From the NCBI GenBank assembly GCA_951804985.1, contig OX638133.1, positions 53,994,122 to 54,058,121 of the forward strand: DNA of 64,000 bases, read 5' to 3'. The notes under the pieces are model-generated. The model saw only the letters and a list, made by a program, of their open reading frames with translations, was not told the DNA's origin and made no database searches. A program made the position numbers and the translations under genes. Origin of the DNA: Dryomyza anilis (lineage: Eukaryota; Arthropoda; Insecta; Diptera; Dryomyzidae). Below, one piece after another: positions 54,591 to 64,000 of the stretch. How positions within the stretch are numbered: position 1 is the first letter of the stretch; every line of letters starts with the position of its first letter.

Positions 54591-54688
54591 ACATCTGTTC
54601 GGGACGAACAGATTTAGGTGGAGGGTAATTTGCCCCACCGTGCAAGCATTCAACAATATTTAATTAGACGCAAGAAAATTCAATGCAT

Positions 54689-55265
54689 TTTTAACGAATT
54701 TCGCGACTTCGCCTAATCCTATGTTGCCCTGTGTTGTGATGTCCTCACTTTATATATTATCCGTATGGTATAAGGATGTTTCGTGCGCTGTCTTAACCTC
54801 CTCATTCAAATATCTAATACGCGCGTTCAACTCCTGTATTTTGTTGTCCGCTTCCTCCAACGTCGCGTACTACTCCCTTGCCTGGCGTCTGACAGAATTA
54901 CTTATTGATTCCTCAGAAATATTGTTTTTTTCAATAAATTTCTTAACCTTATGTTTTCCTCTTCTATATTAGCTGATTCTTCTAACTCTGATGTACGTTT
55001 TAAAAAATAATCGTTTAAACGTTTCCTCAATCCGTTAACTAATCCAATTTTCTGCTTAAACCGATTTAATTTTTAAATTCTGGAAATTTAATAACTCTTC
55101 TATTATTTTATCTGCCTCCTCTAGTTTAAACAAATGCAGAATTCTAGATATATTATCTTTTAATAATGCTGTATTATCTTTATTTAGTATTGTTGGTACA
55201 AATTGTGACCACAATTTTTCAACAAATCTGTCAAATTCGCTAGATTGCTTTTGAATATACGTATT
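54689..55265 (-). pseudogene. Gypsy C2 gag start
   Basis: Homologous to element A gag at 42780-43350. Shared plus-strand words include TTTTTAACGAATTTCGCGAC, AGGATGTYTCGTGC, ATCTAATACGCGCGTTCAAC and CTTGCCTGGCGTCTGACAGA. The frame is broken. The 3' part of gag is replaced by the junction with element M at 54688. Confidence 0.75.
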
Positions 55266-56616
55266 TAATAAAATATTTTCAATAAATTTAAAACGTTATC
55301 TTTATTTTTTAATTAAAAAAAATAAATTACAAAAAGTTGTAATTGAAAATTCCAACAAAACAAAAATGTCACCCAAACAACAACGAAATCAATTTTGGCA
55401 TTCATGAAGTATAACAATAAACTATATTTTTTTTCCAAATTAAATTTAAAACGGGTTTCTATGCTATTGGTAAAATAAAATAATTTTACTTTTCCAAATA
55501 ATATTCCCTGAATTAAAAAAAAAATATTTCTAAAGATTTAAAAAAAAAAATTAACATAAAATGTGTAGGGAGACCGGGGCTAAGTCGACACTTTTTTTTC
55601 AATGCTAATTTTCACCACCATATCAATGACATATGACAAAAATAATAATACAGTTGGATAGATTGATTCATTAGCTAAAAATGTTCCATAAGCTGTAAAG
55701 TTCTACAATATTTAGTTTCCACGAAACAAATGCAAATGAGACACAACCTCAAACCTGCTTCTGAAAATAGGCTGGGCTAAAGTCAACACTACCCAATTTT
55801 CCCGCGAATGCACATTAGTGCTGTTTTATTCCGGTCCCGCGAAACCGTTTGACCATTATTTATATTATTCACATTTTATCTATTTTTTGCAATAACTTCT
55901 TAAATCATGGTCAACTGATTGGCAAGTCTCATTATATTCTAAGAATGGACTATTTTGTAAAACTCATTGAACAAAAAGCTTTATAAATTGTATTCTCGCG
56001 GAATCTACTTTAACCAAATGCTTATGTGTCGACTTTACCCCACGAGACTTAGCCTAATATTATTGGCATAAAAATGCGAATTGAATGGAAAATAAAATAA
56101 AAATCAACACGATATGATAAGTGAACCCCTTACTACATAAAACTCACAACAAAATATATAAATAATCAAAACTTTAATGGCAAGTACAAGTTTACTGCGT
56201 TATCAATATCTTACTTTTGGAGTCAAAACACATTTTATTACATAAAAACTGAACTTCCAGCACAAAATGGATTTCTCTTCTTTGGTAAGAGTGGCATCTA
56301 ATGTTACGTGTATAGTATCAATTTGAAGTTGATCTGACATCCCATTCGCGTTTTATAGCAAATATTTACTTTACCCCGATGTCGACTTAGCCCCCGCCTC
56401 CCCTAATAATTTTTATTTATAACGTTAAAAACTCACCCTATCCCTATAACAAAAAAAACAAAATATGAATAAATCTAGTTTTTCAAATCTCCCTCTTTTT
56501 TTAAAATTAAAATTTTAACAACTTACCATTTTGGTTACTTTTCGTTTTCGTTCTCGTTCTCCTTCCTTCGTCCTTCTTTCCACTCTCGGTTCTTGAAAGG
56601 TTGGTAACGACATACT
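55266..56616 (-). mobile_element. Gypsy C2 leader, interrupted by a MITE
   Basis: Non-coding leader matching element A at 44.0-45.08 kb (CACCCAAACAACAACGAAAT; CTTACCATTTTGGTTACTTT at 45041 and 56522). It contains the empty site for the 43360-44011 MITE at about 55253-55268. The MITE at 55568-56403 sits inside. Confidence 0.65.
55568..56403. mobile_element. MITE with GGGGCTAAGTCGACA ends and TA duplication
   Basis: The left end GGGAGACCGGGGCTAAGTCG and the complemented right end GGGGAGGCGGGGGCTAAGTC are flanked by TA (55566-55567, 56404-56405). Related words recur inside (CTGGGCTAAAGTCAACACTA at 55777, GTGTCGACTTTACCCCACGA at 56026). There is no coding capacity. Element A lacks it at the matching leader position. 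Confidence 0.82.
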
Positions 56617-56626
56617 GGCTGCGCCA
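56617..56626 (-). promoter_or_regulatory. Gypsy C2 primer-binding site
   Basis: TGGCGCAGCC on the minus strand, two bases after the LTR terminus at 56629. Same site as at 50344-50355. Confidence 0.7.
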
Positions 56627-56628
56627 AA

Positions 56629-56894
56629 TGTTGTAGAGTTAAAGTTGATTATTTTGGAGATTCGAGATATTTCTATGTTCCTTCTCGATATTAGTGGAGA
56701 ACTTTAAATATTATTTAATTAAAAACACTTTTTAGTTTAAAATCGGAAAACCCTTTTATTACTGTATTACCTCCACTTGAGGTTGATTAAACTACACTCT
56801 TTTCAATAGCAACGAAAGGTCTTACCAATACCTTCATTGCATGATTCACTTAAATTCTATTTTCACTATGTTCTAGTGAGTTTTCACTTTCAAC
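56629..56894 (-). mobile_element. Gypsy LTR fragment fused to gag C
   Basis: The terminal CA is at 56629. The body matches the LTR 57808-58731 (AACACTTTTTAGTTT, CAACGAAAGGTCTTA, AATTCTATTTTCACTATG, TTCTAGTGA). The LTR is cut at about 56894, where gag C sequence begins, so its U3 part is missing. Confidence 0.78.
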
Positions 56895-57738
56895 ACTCCC
56901 ACTTTAAATGCTGTTAGGACTGAATTTAATAGTTCCGTGTTAAAAACGTCCGTTGGTAGGTTTTTATTTTTATACATTGTATCGGCTTTGTTGTCTGCGT
57001 TCGACTGCAATACTTCTAATCGCCTTGCAAACGCCCTTAAACTTTCCCCTCTACCTTGATATGCTTGTCTTATGTTGTACTGTACTGATTCAAACAGTGC
57101 TTCCACATCATCGATTTTCTTGGTGCTCACTTATTTATATGCATCTCCATCATGACGCAGTTTAACAAATATCATGAACTCTTCCTGATTTTCTCCATTT
57201 TTTTTTTTGGTTCGCTGCTTTACAACCACCCATAAATCTAAGCAGTTCCGTTTTTAAGAATGGTGAGTCTTCGCCCTTGAACACCGGAACCAAATTGCGT
57301 ATGCATTTCGAAATATCGTCTGTAGGCATTTCAAGTATCGTTCTAATTGTTGTTATTGTATCTAAAGTTCCTTCTATTCTTAAAGCTTTCTTATGGTATA
57401 ATGATGTTTCGTGTGCCAATTTTACTTCCGCCTCTAAAAATCTAATCGTCGAATCTAATTCTCTTACTTTGTTATTTTCTTCTTCGACTGATTCGTATTC
57501 TAATCTAGGTTGTTGACGTAGTGCTCTAGCTACTGATTCATCAGAAATATCTGTATCTTTTAACAAGGCTCCCGTTTTCTGTCACTATACCGCAGGCATG
57601 GTCTAAAAACTCCTGGTTTTCTGCTAATTTATCGTTTATTTTCTTAGTTAATGCTGCACATTCGCATTTCCAGCTTTCTATCTCTTTTATTTTATTCTCA
57701 CTCTTGTGTTTCAAGAAATATATTAGCTCTTCGAACAC
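56895..57738 (-). pseudogene. Gypsy C gag fragment
   Basis: Three minus-strand frames. 57738-57541: coiled-coil leader EELIYFLKHKSENKIKEIES. 57566-57162: RFLEAEVKLAHETSLYHKKA, KCIRNLVPVFKGEDSPFLKT. 57130-56895: ALFESVQYNIRQAYQGRGES, LRAFARRLEVLQSNA. It is homologous to gag A (ETSLYHKD, SFSRRLVNLQSA). It ends at the LTR junction at 56894, losing the knuckles. The last six codons of the third frame are LTR sequence. Confidence 0.8.
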
Positions 57739-57807
57739 GACATCTACTCGTTCTACTTCAGAAAAAACTTTGTGCTGTCTACTCTATATTTTATTAATTG
57801 CTCATTG

Positions 57808-58731
57808 TGTTGTAAATTTTAGATAAATTATTTTAGAGATTTTAATTAAAAAACACTTTTTAGTTTTAATGTTGAAATTAAACTTTTATTGCTTTATTAA
57901 CTTTATTCTTCCACGTGAGATTGACTAAACTATAATAATATAATAGTTTGGCGCTACAGTCCCTTATAGAACTTCGGGCGAGCTCTCTTACCATATTGAG
58001 CTGTGCGTGTTATATTTGTACTCAAAGTCGTGGGACCTACAGTTTATTGCCGAATCCGAACGGCGGGTGAGAGCTTTTCATAGGCAATGATTTACTCTCG
58101 TAGGTTTGCCATTTACTGCCGAGAGGTAGCGCGGTATAGAAAAATGTTTCTATGAAAAGATGTTGTTAGCCCCAGTCCAGACTTGAACCGGGGACCTTTC
58201 GGCTCGCAGTCCAACGCACTAACCACTGAGCTACCGCGACTACTAAACTACTATCTTTTAAATTGCAACGAAAGGTCTTAACAATGCCTTCGGTGCAAGC
58301 TTTTCTTAAATTCTATTTTCATAATATTCTAGTGAATTTTCGCTTTCAGTCAATTTTGGTGTTCGTGACTTTTGAAGAAAGTCCGACTTGCAGTTTTTGG
58401 CTGACACCAATTGCGAAATATAAGAATTATTGGCAAACGCTGCTCTGCTTATTTTAACATAGCCCGCTAAATTTTATTATAAGCCTTTGTTAACAGTGCA
58501 AGCTAACTTGAAAGAAGTGTGGTCTAAGCAAAGCTTTAGCTCTTTGCCAAATTTATATTATTGTTGCCAACGTGAAGCGTTGGGACAATGCTATGAATAT
58601 GTTGCTGTACAACATGAGTACAACATGATATAAAAACACGATGCGCTCAACATATGTACAGCAACATCCAAAACTGAATGAGTAGTGAAGAACCATAAAG
58701 AAAAGAAAAATGTATGCGCTAATTCACAACA
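57808..58731 (-). mobile_element. Gypsy LTR between elements D and C, containing a SINE
   Basis: On the minus strand it starts TGTTGTGAATTAG at 58731, just after a polypurine tract (CCATATGGGGGGAGGAA, 58732-58748), and ends at 57808. Without the SINE (57933-58241) and its duplication it is about 606 bp. It is the longest LTR copy of this family here and the reference for the fragments at 3425-3792 and 56629-56894. No PBS follows at its 3' end. Confidence 0.82.
57933..58241 (-). mobile_element. tRNA-derived SINE, copy 4, with target duplication
   Basis: On the minus strand the head is GTCGCGGTAGCTCAGTGG with B box GGTTCAAGTC, then the family body and an ATTATTATATTA tail. A 9-bp duplication ACTAAACTA lies at 57924-57932 and 58242-58250. 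The sister LTR at 56783-56800 shows the unoccupied target (TTAAACTACACTCTTTTCAA). Confidence 0.9.
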
Positions 58732-58913
58732 TTCCTCCCCCCATATGGAAATTTTTTTTTTATTAATATTAGGATTAATGATAAATTTTTACAAAATGTC
58801 TTAAATATATTGTTGAATATATAGAAATGATGTTTTCTTAGAGTTAATATTAAGATTAATAATATAATAAAATAATATGTTTATTTCAACATGGTGATAA
58901 TAAATATAATATA

Positions 58914-58915
<2 letters not shown>

Positions 58916-58996
<81 letters not shown>
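58916..58996. repeat. (TA)n microsatellite
   Basis: About 40 TA units between the gypsy LTR/PPT and repeat R copy 4. Confidence 0.95.
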
Positions 58997-58999
<3 letters not shown>

Positions 59000-59029
59000 T
59001 AAACTTGTTCAAATTATTTTACTTATACG

Positions 59030-60250
59030 TGTTTTGCATGTGTATTGAGAGGTGTAAATAATTACATGAGTGACTTTTGTATGCCCTACTGTTGGACCAG
59101 ATTTCTCCTCTTGCTCTTCTGTGTGTTGGGTCGGACTTGCCTTGTTCATCTTCAATGTTTCGTTGTATGTAGTGTGATCTGTTGGACTTCGATGGTTCTT
59201 GTGGAATTTGCTAATGGTGTTATCTCCAGTAGACGTCGTCATGTTGATGCGCTGGACTCTTAGTCGTTCAAGAGAGCTTTGGTCCCGTTGACTTGGTTGA
59301 CTTCATTCGAGATGAGTGTTCTTTTGTGCGATCTTGTCAAACATTTTGAAAACATCTTGGTGCTCATGTCACTTTATGTAGCTTATAGATTCCTGAATTG
59401 TTGATATCAGAAAACCGCTGGGCATCTGCTTCACTACTTCTTTGTGGAACATCTTGGTGCTCATGTCGCTTTATTTAGAATATTATAGATTTTCGAATTC
59501 TTGATATCAGAAAATCGATATTGCATCGCTTCTTCTCTATGTGCGATGGAAGAAATAATAATTTGACTTTTTATATACATTTTCAAGATCAATGTTGAAT
59601 ATTGTTTTCTGCATCTTGTATCTTCATTTCTTCGTTTTTCTTTTCTTTATTTGAATCTGCTGGACCTCTGCTTCACTTCTTCTTGTTGTTGATAACACCC
59701 ATAGCTCCTTCCACATGTCCCCATTAAAGTCCCAAGACCCCTACGATCATCTATGCGTCTCCCGCGTATCCAGTATCCAGCGATGTATAGTGTTGGTCAT
59801 TCTAAATAACAATTTTTTGTGCACTCGGATATTTATATTTACATGAAGATTTTACAAACAAATAATTTAATTTTGTTTTTAAACTCTTCCAAATGTGTGG
59901 TGTGGTACTAACTTATATAAACTTAATATAATTTTCGTAAATTATATAATGGTTTATGTACATTCGTCACAAGAAAAGGATTTATCTTAAGATATTTAAA
60001 TTACTTGAATTAAAGTATGTTACATTATTTGAACTTTTACTACTTAGTGTGGTAAAAGTTTGTCTAAACTTAGTGTCATATATAGTTGTTTATGTATCAT
60101 TAACATTGAAATTAATTGTTGTTTATAAGTGTTTAACTTATTTGAAACAGAGTTATTTAGTGCAGCACTAGCTTTAGTGTAATTTTAGTGTATTATGTAC
60201 ATAGCCCCTTCAATGCGCAAAATTAAAAAAAAAAATTATTTCATATAATT
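59030..60250 (-). repeat. Repeat R copy 4 (3' region of gypsy element D)
   Basis: Contains ATTACATGAGTGACTTTTGT, CGGACTTGCCTTGTTCATCT, GACGTCGTCATGTTGATGCG, GAGAGCTTTGGTCCCGTTGA, CATCTTGGTGCTCATGTC (twice), AAAGTCCCAAGACCCCTACG and TTTTTGTGCACTCGGATA. It lies between element D pol and the PPT/LTR at 58732, which places R in the 3' region of this gypsy family. Confidence 0.72.
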
Positions 60251-61200
60251 TTTTTTTTTTCATAAATTTTTTTTTAATAAAAATATATATGTATAAAGAA
60301 TATATTGTACATTAAATATATTGTATATACATATATTTATTATTTTAAATCTTCTCATAGATTGTTGAATTAATAATATATGTATATATATATTTTTTAA
60401 TCTGATTAAATTTAGTTTTTTTAAAATTTATTTAATTTTGATTTTTTTTTTAAATTAGTATATCTCTTTTTTAAAAATAAAATGTTAGATAAAAAATATT
60501 ATTATTTTTTTTTTAATTTTAATTTTAATACCCCATATTTTTTCATATATACGTATTATATATTTTTTTTACGTTTTTTTTTTTTAATTAATAGTAGTAT
60601 TTTTTTTTTTAATTTTAATACCCCTTATTTTTTTTTAAATTATTAGTTAATACTATCATTTATTTTTTGTTTTCCTCTTCTTTTTTTTCTCTATATATAT
60701 ATTTTTTTCTCTTTAATTAAAATTTTCTCCTTTTTTTTCATATATATTTTTTTTATCTCTTTTTTTTCTTTAAAAATTTAATAGTTATTATTATTATTTT
60801 TTTTTGTCTTCTTTTTTTTCTCATCTCTTCTTATTATATTGTTTTCTCTTTTTTTTTTAAATTTAAAACTGTTTTTAAGGGCAAAAAAAAAATAATATTT
60901 AATACCTATATATATATTTTATTCATTTTATTTATTTTACTAATATGTTTCCTCTTTTATTTTTTCAATTCAATTATTAAAACTTGTTTTTTTTATTTCA
61001 ACTACACTAAATAATTTAATGTATAAATCGCTTTTTTTAATTTTAAATTCTTTGCTTTTATTTATTACCTGTTTTTTTACATTTTATTTATTCTACTAAT
61101 ATATTTTTTTTTGTTCCTAAATATTTATACATCTCTCTTTTTTTTTAACTTTAATACTAACTGATATTTTTCTTCTTCTTTAAGAAATTTAAATTATTAT
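60220..61200. repeat. Pyrimidine-rich low-complexity tract, copy 2
   Basis: Counterpart of 36660-37640, with the same position relative to R and pol. T runs with CTTTTTTTT, TCTC and TATATA dominate. No coding content. Confidence 0.75.
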
Positions 61201-62109
61201 AAGTAAGTTCTTCAAATTCATTTAAAATTTATTTGTTATATTCAAACTTATTCAAATTGAATTATATTAATATACAAAAGTACATATGATTTCTCTGCAT
61301 GTAAATAAATATAATTAGAGTTGCGATTTATTTTCTAAACAAGTTTAATGTTTTATTATATTATTTTCGTGTACTTATGTAAGTTATATTATATGATATT
61401 TATTTGCATTGTTTATGGTATCTAAACAAAGTGCAAGATTCGCTTTTATATGCCAGCTACAAACGCTCGCTTTACGTATGATATACATACGTTCGTGTAA
61501 ATGGCATATGTGCTACAGCATGAAATACTTGGGTAAATGACCATTATCAAGGTTTTATGGCTTGCGCTATTAATGTAGGTCAGTAAGACAATTGTTGGTT
61601 TGCGTTATCCGCATTGAATACGACAATTTTATGACGAATTTTCATTTAATTTTATATGAAGGCAATTTGTTACCTTTGCTTAATTTATTTCTTTTCTCAA
61701 TTTATGATTAACTAACTTTAAAATTATAAGTTCTTTTCGTAAAATAGTTGAATATATATTTTTTTTTTATTACTAAATTATTGTTTTTAATATGTCCCAT
61801 GTTTTTTTTTTTTTTTCTTTTTGTTTGTTACTTACTGTTTTCCTAAACTATTTATATTTATTTCTTCCTCTAAATGACGAGTTATTTAATGTTTTGTTTA
61901 ATGATTACTCTATATCTTATGGTTAGATCTCTTTTTTCTATATGTTCCATAATGTTTTCATAACGTTGCAATCTACGAGTTTGATTGTCAACGCATAGCT
62001 AATTAGTTTTATATTGTTACTTTTATGGGTTCTAATCTAGGGTAATATTATAATATTTTTAGTTTTAACGGCATACACTATTTGTGATATGCCTTCAACA
62101 AATTATTGT
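61201..62109 (-). mobile_element. Gypsy D sequence downstream of integrase
   Basis: Matches 37641-38116 (CATATGTGCTACAGCATGAAA, CGGCATACACTATTTGTGAT), with an extra ~250 bp at 61230-61500 not seen in element A. No env-like frame was found. Confidence 0.6.
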
Positions 62110-63000
62110 GAATTTTCTTATCGTGGTCACTGGCCCACTTTCCGCTACGACCACGTAGGGTCCCTTCCAAATTGGAGAGAACTTATTCTTCCTAGTTTGG
62201 TTTTTCATTAGAACCACGTCGTGTGGTTTGAATTGTATAGGGTTGAGGTTCTTGTCGTATTGTTTTTTCGACACCTCCTTGGCCCTACATTGATTTTGCC
62301 TGACGATCTCGTGTGATCGCTGTATTTGGTACTTTAATACCTTATTGTAGTCTTCTGCGTTATATAAAGGTGAACATTAACGCTTTAAATTCATAGGCAT
62401 GTCGAAGTAAAACCCGTACAACGTACGGAATGGTGTTTTACCCGTCGACGTATGCACCGTGTTATTATGAACATGCATTGCAGAATTAAACCATTGGTCC
62501 CAGTTTGACCCATCCTCTTTCGCAAAATTACGTAAATATTCAGTTAGTTTACGATGACTTCGTTCCAATGACCAATTAGCCTGTGGATAGTAGGGTATTA
62601 TATGTAATTTTTTTATTCCTAACAATTTACATGTATCCGAAAATAGTTTGGAAACGAAGTTCGATCCATTGTCTGTTACCAATACTTTGGGTATATTGTG
62701 GCGTGTAACTATTTCGCTGAAGAATGCTTTTGCTACGGTGTTGGCTTCCGCATCGGGTATAGCCAGCCACACAGCACATAAATTTAGAAAATTCGTCCTG
62801 AAACGTTAAGATGTATTTATTCCCTGAAATGGTTTCAGGCAGAATACCCACCAGGTCCATGTACACTTTGTCAAAGGGTCTGACTGGCGTATCAGTTAAA
62901 ACCATTGGCATCTTCGTCAGCCTTGGACTCTTGTTTACCTGACATTTTGAACAATTTTTCACATAATCCTTTATTTGCTTATGCATACCCTTCCATCGGT
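62110..63000 (-). pseudogene. Gypsy D integrase
   Basis: Zinc-binding end GMHKQIKDYVKNCSKCQVNK (62990-62930) and core start YMDLVGILPETISGNKYIL, FQDEFSKFMCC are in frame 62986-62627. After a frameshift near 62770 the core continues with HNIPKVLVTDNGSNFVSKLF (second catalytic Asp), YYPQANWSLERSHRKL (catalytic Glu in LERSH) and TPFRTLYGF. The C-terminal domain to about 62110 has FSPIWKGPYVVVAES, a clear GPY/F motif, in a further frame. It is more complete than the integrase of A, which lacks the second Asp region. Confidence 0.85.
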
Positions 63001-63002
63001 AC

Positions 63003-63217
63003 AGTTGCCTTCTGCGTTATATAAAGGTGAACATTTACGCTTTAAATTCGTTGGCATGTCGAAGTCAAACCCGTACAACGTACAGAATGGTGTTTGACCC
63101 GTCGACGTATGCAGCGTGTTATTATGAACATGCATTGCAGAATTTAACCATTGGTCCCAGTTTGACCCATCCTCTTTAGCAAAACTACGTAAATATTCAG
63201 CTAGTGGACGATGACTT
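63003..63217 (-). repeat. Duplicated integrase segment between RNase H and integrase of element D
   Basis: About 210 bp (TTCTGCGTTATATAAAGGTG to CAGCTAGTGGACGATGACTT) repeats the integrase segment at ~62352-62564 in the same orientation. It replaces the sequence that in element A links ADALSR/KRDKEDDKK to the zinc-binding domain. Words at its junction resemble element A more than D in places (GCTAGTGG rather than GTTAGTTT), so it may derive from another copy. Confidence 0.82.
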
Positions 63218-63990
63218 CGTCTTCCTTGTCTCTTTTCATGGTTTTCGAACGTGTTTGTACTACAACTACTTTTCCAGTATTATTCGGTATGCGGCTAAGC
63301 GCATCCGCGTTTAAATTACTTTTTCCCGGTTTATAATGAATTTCGAAATCATATTCCGATAATTTGTGTCGGAAACGCGCAAGACGTGATGTCTGATCTT
63401 TTAAGTTTGCTATACCCTTTAGGGGCTGATGATATGTATAAATTATAAATGGTCTTCCCAAAAGATATGCCCTAAAATTTTTTGTTGCCAAAAATTCTTT
63501 CTCTATAGTAGAGTAGCGTGTTTCCGCATCGTTAAGAGACCTACTGGCAAACTCGATCGGACGGTCGCTTCCAACTTCACCTTGCGAAAGAACCGCGCCA
63601 ATTGCTTCGTTACTGGCGTCTGTCGTGAGCAAAAAGGGTTCGTTAAAATCCAGATACGCTAGTATGGGTGGTGACATAATTGCCTCTTTAAGTTTTAAAA
63701 ACGAATTCTGACAATTATCATTCCATATGAACTTAGCGTCCTTTTTAAGCAAACAGTTTATTGGTAATGAAGCATTTCCAAAACCTGTTCGACAAACCTC
63801 TTATGAATTTTCTGTAATAATTAATTAAGCCTAAAAATGCTTGAACTTTCTTCCTATTTTTCGGAACTGGAATATTTTTTACACACTCTACTTTGGCTGG
63901 GTCTGGTAGGGCACCTAACTCAGAACATTTATGTCCTAAATATATAACCTCGCGTCGCAAAAACTGACATTTCTCTGTATTTAATTTCAA
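63201..63990 (-). pseudogene. Gypsy D RT thumb and RNase H (truncated by window edge)
   Basis: The frame 63990-63745 has KCQFLRREVIYLGHKCSELG and FLGLINYYRKFI (RT connection). A second frame, 63752-63201, carries RNase H: PFLLTTDASNEAIGAVLSQG (catalytic Asp), RPIEFASRSLNDAETRYSTI, EKEFLATKNFRAYLLGRPF (catalytic Glu), then KPGKSNLNADALSRIPNNTG. It runs into the duplicated segment at 63217. The rest of RT lies outside the window. Confidence 0.87.
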
Positions 63991-64000
63991 ATTATGTTCT

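Larger units (their letters stand above)
51749..54688 (+). mobile_element. LTR retrotransposon M with large pol deletion
   Basis: 5' LTR, PBS, SAP-type and coiled-coil gag, integrase ends, a polypurine tract (AGGTGGAGGG, 54616-54625) and an eroded 3' LTR start (54628-54688, matching GTAATTTGC, CAACAATA and GACGCAAGA of the 5' LTR) are present in order. Protease, RT and RNase H are absent. The domain order and PBS fit Ty3/gypsy. A solo LTR of this family lies at 12074-12580. Confidence 0.85.

Noticed and set aside
1..64000. Any host protein-coding gene with exons
   Set aside because: All recognisable coding homology belongs to transposable elements. Short exons cannot be excluded without transcripts.

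Overview
This is a stretch of AT-rich eukaryotic, insect-type DNA made almost entirely of transposable elements. The element mix is LOA/R1-group and RTE-clade LINEs, BEL/Pao and Ty3/gypsy LTR elements, hAT-type DNA elements with 8-bp target duplications, TA-flanked MITEs and a tRNA-derived SINE. That mix suggests a higher fly (Diptera, perhaps tephritid-like); the taxon is inferred from remembered family distributions, not from a search. I found no host protein-coding gene, no rRNA gene and no functional tRNA gene. Nearly every recognisable coding region is broken by stops, frameshifts or deletions, so the window looks like old intergenic or heterochromatic DNA.

Layout. 1-2.7 kb: a plus-strand gypsy-like element with a SAP-type gag, a protease and an integrase tail, but no RT. 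3.4-10.45 kb: a four-level nest. A gypsy LTR fragment was hit by a long inverted-repeat element (X); X was hit by a hAT-type element (8-bp duplication GTTGCGAC); that element holds a degraded RTE LINE. 10.9-12.06 kb: repeat R, copy 1. 12.07-12.58 kb: a solo LTR (M family). 12.8-15.9 kb: a wide inverted repeat enclosing an unidentified GC-richer block and a MITE. 15.9 kb: SINE. 16-22.3 kb: repeat debris with a ~92-bp satellite at 20.4-21.2 kb. 22.6-26.4 kb: R copy 2, split by a TIR element that is itself split by a second hAT-type element (8-bp duplication GTGGCCCG). 26.4-29.7 kb: minus-strand BEL/Pao remnant, cut by a plus-strand LOA/R1-group LINE (29.7-35.2 kb) that carries its own SINE and MITE insertions.

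35.3-64 kb: a head-to-tail, minus-strand cluster of related Ty3/gypsy elements (A at 35.3-45.8, B at 45.8-50.8, C/C2 at 54.7-58.7, D at 58.7-64 kb). They are recognised by the repeated order pol, 3' region, polypurine tract, LTR, gag. Interruptions are two TA-flanked MITEs, a foldback element, a BEL gag scrap, a LINE endonuclease scrap and a plus-strand LTR element (M, 51.75-54.69 kb).

The parts do not act as a pathway. What they give is a relative insertion order, because target duplications, interrupted reading frames and uninterrupted sister copies show which element landed in which. The best candidates for undescribed entities are the SINE family (four copies), the paired CACT-ended MITEs, the inverted-repeat X family, the two hAT-type non-autonomous families and the 92-bp satellite.
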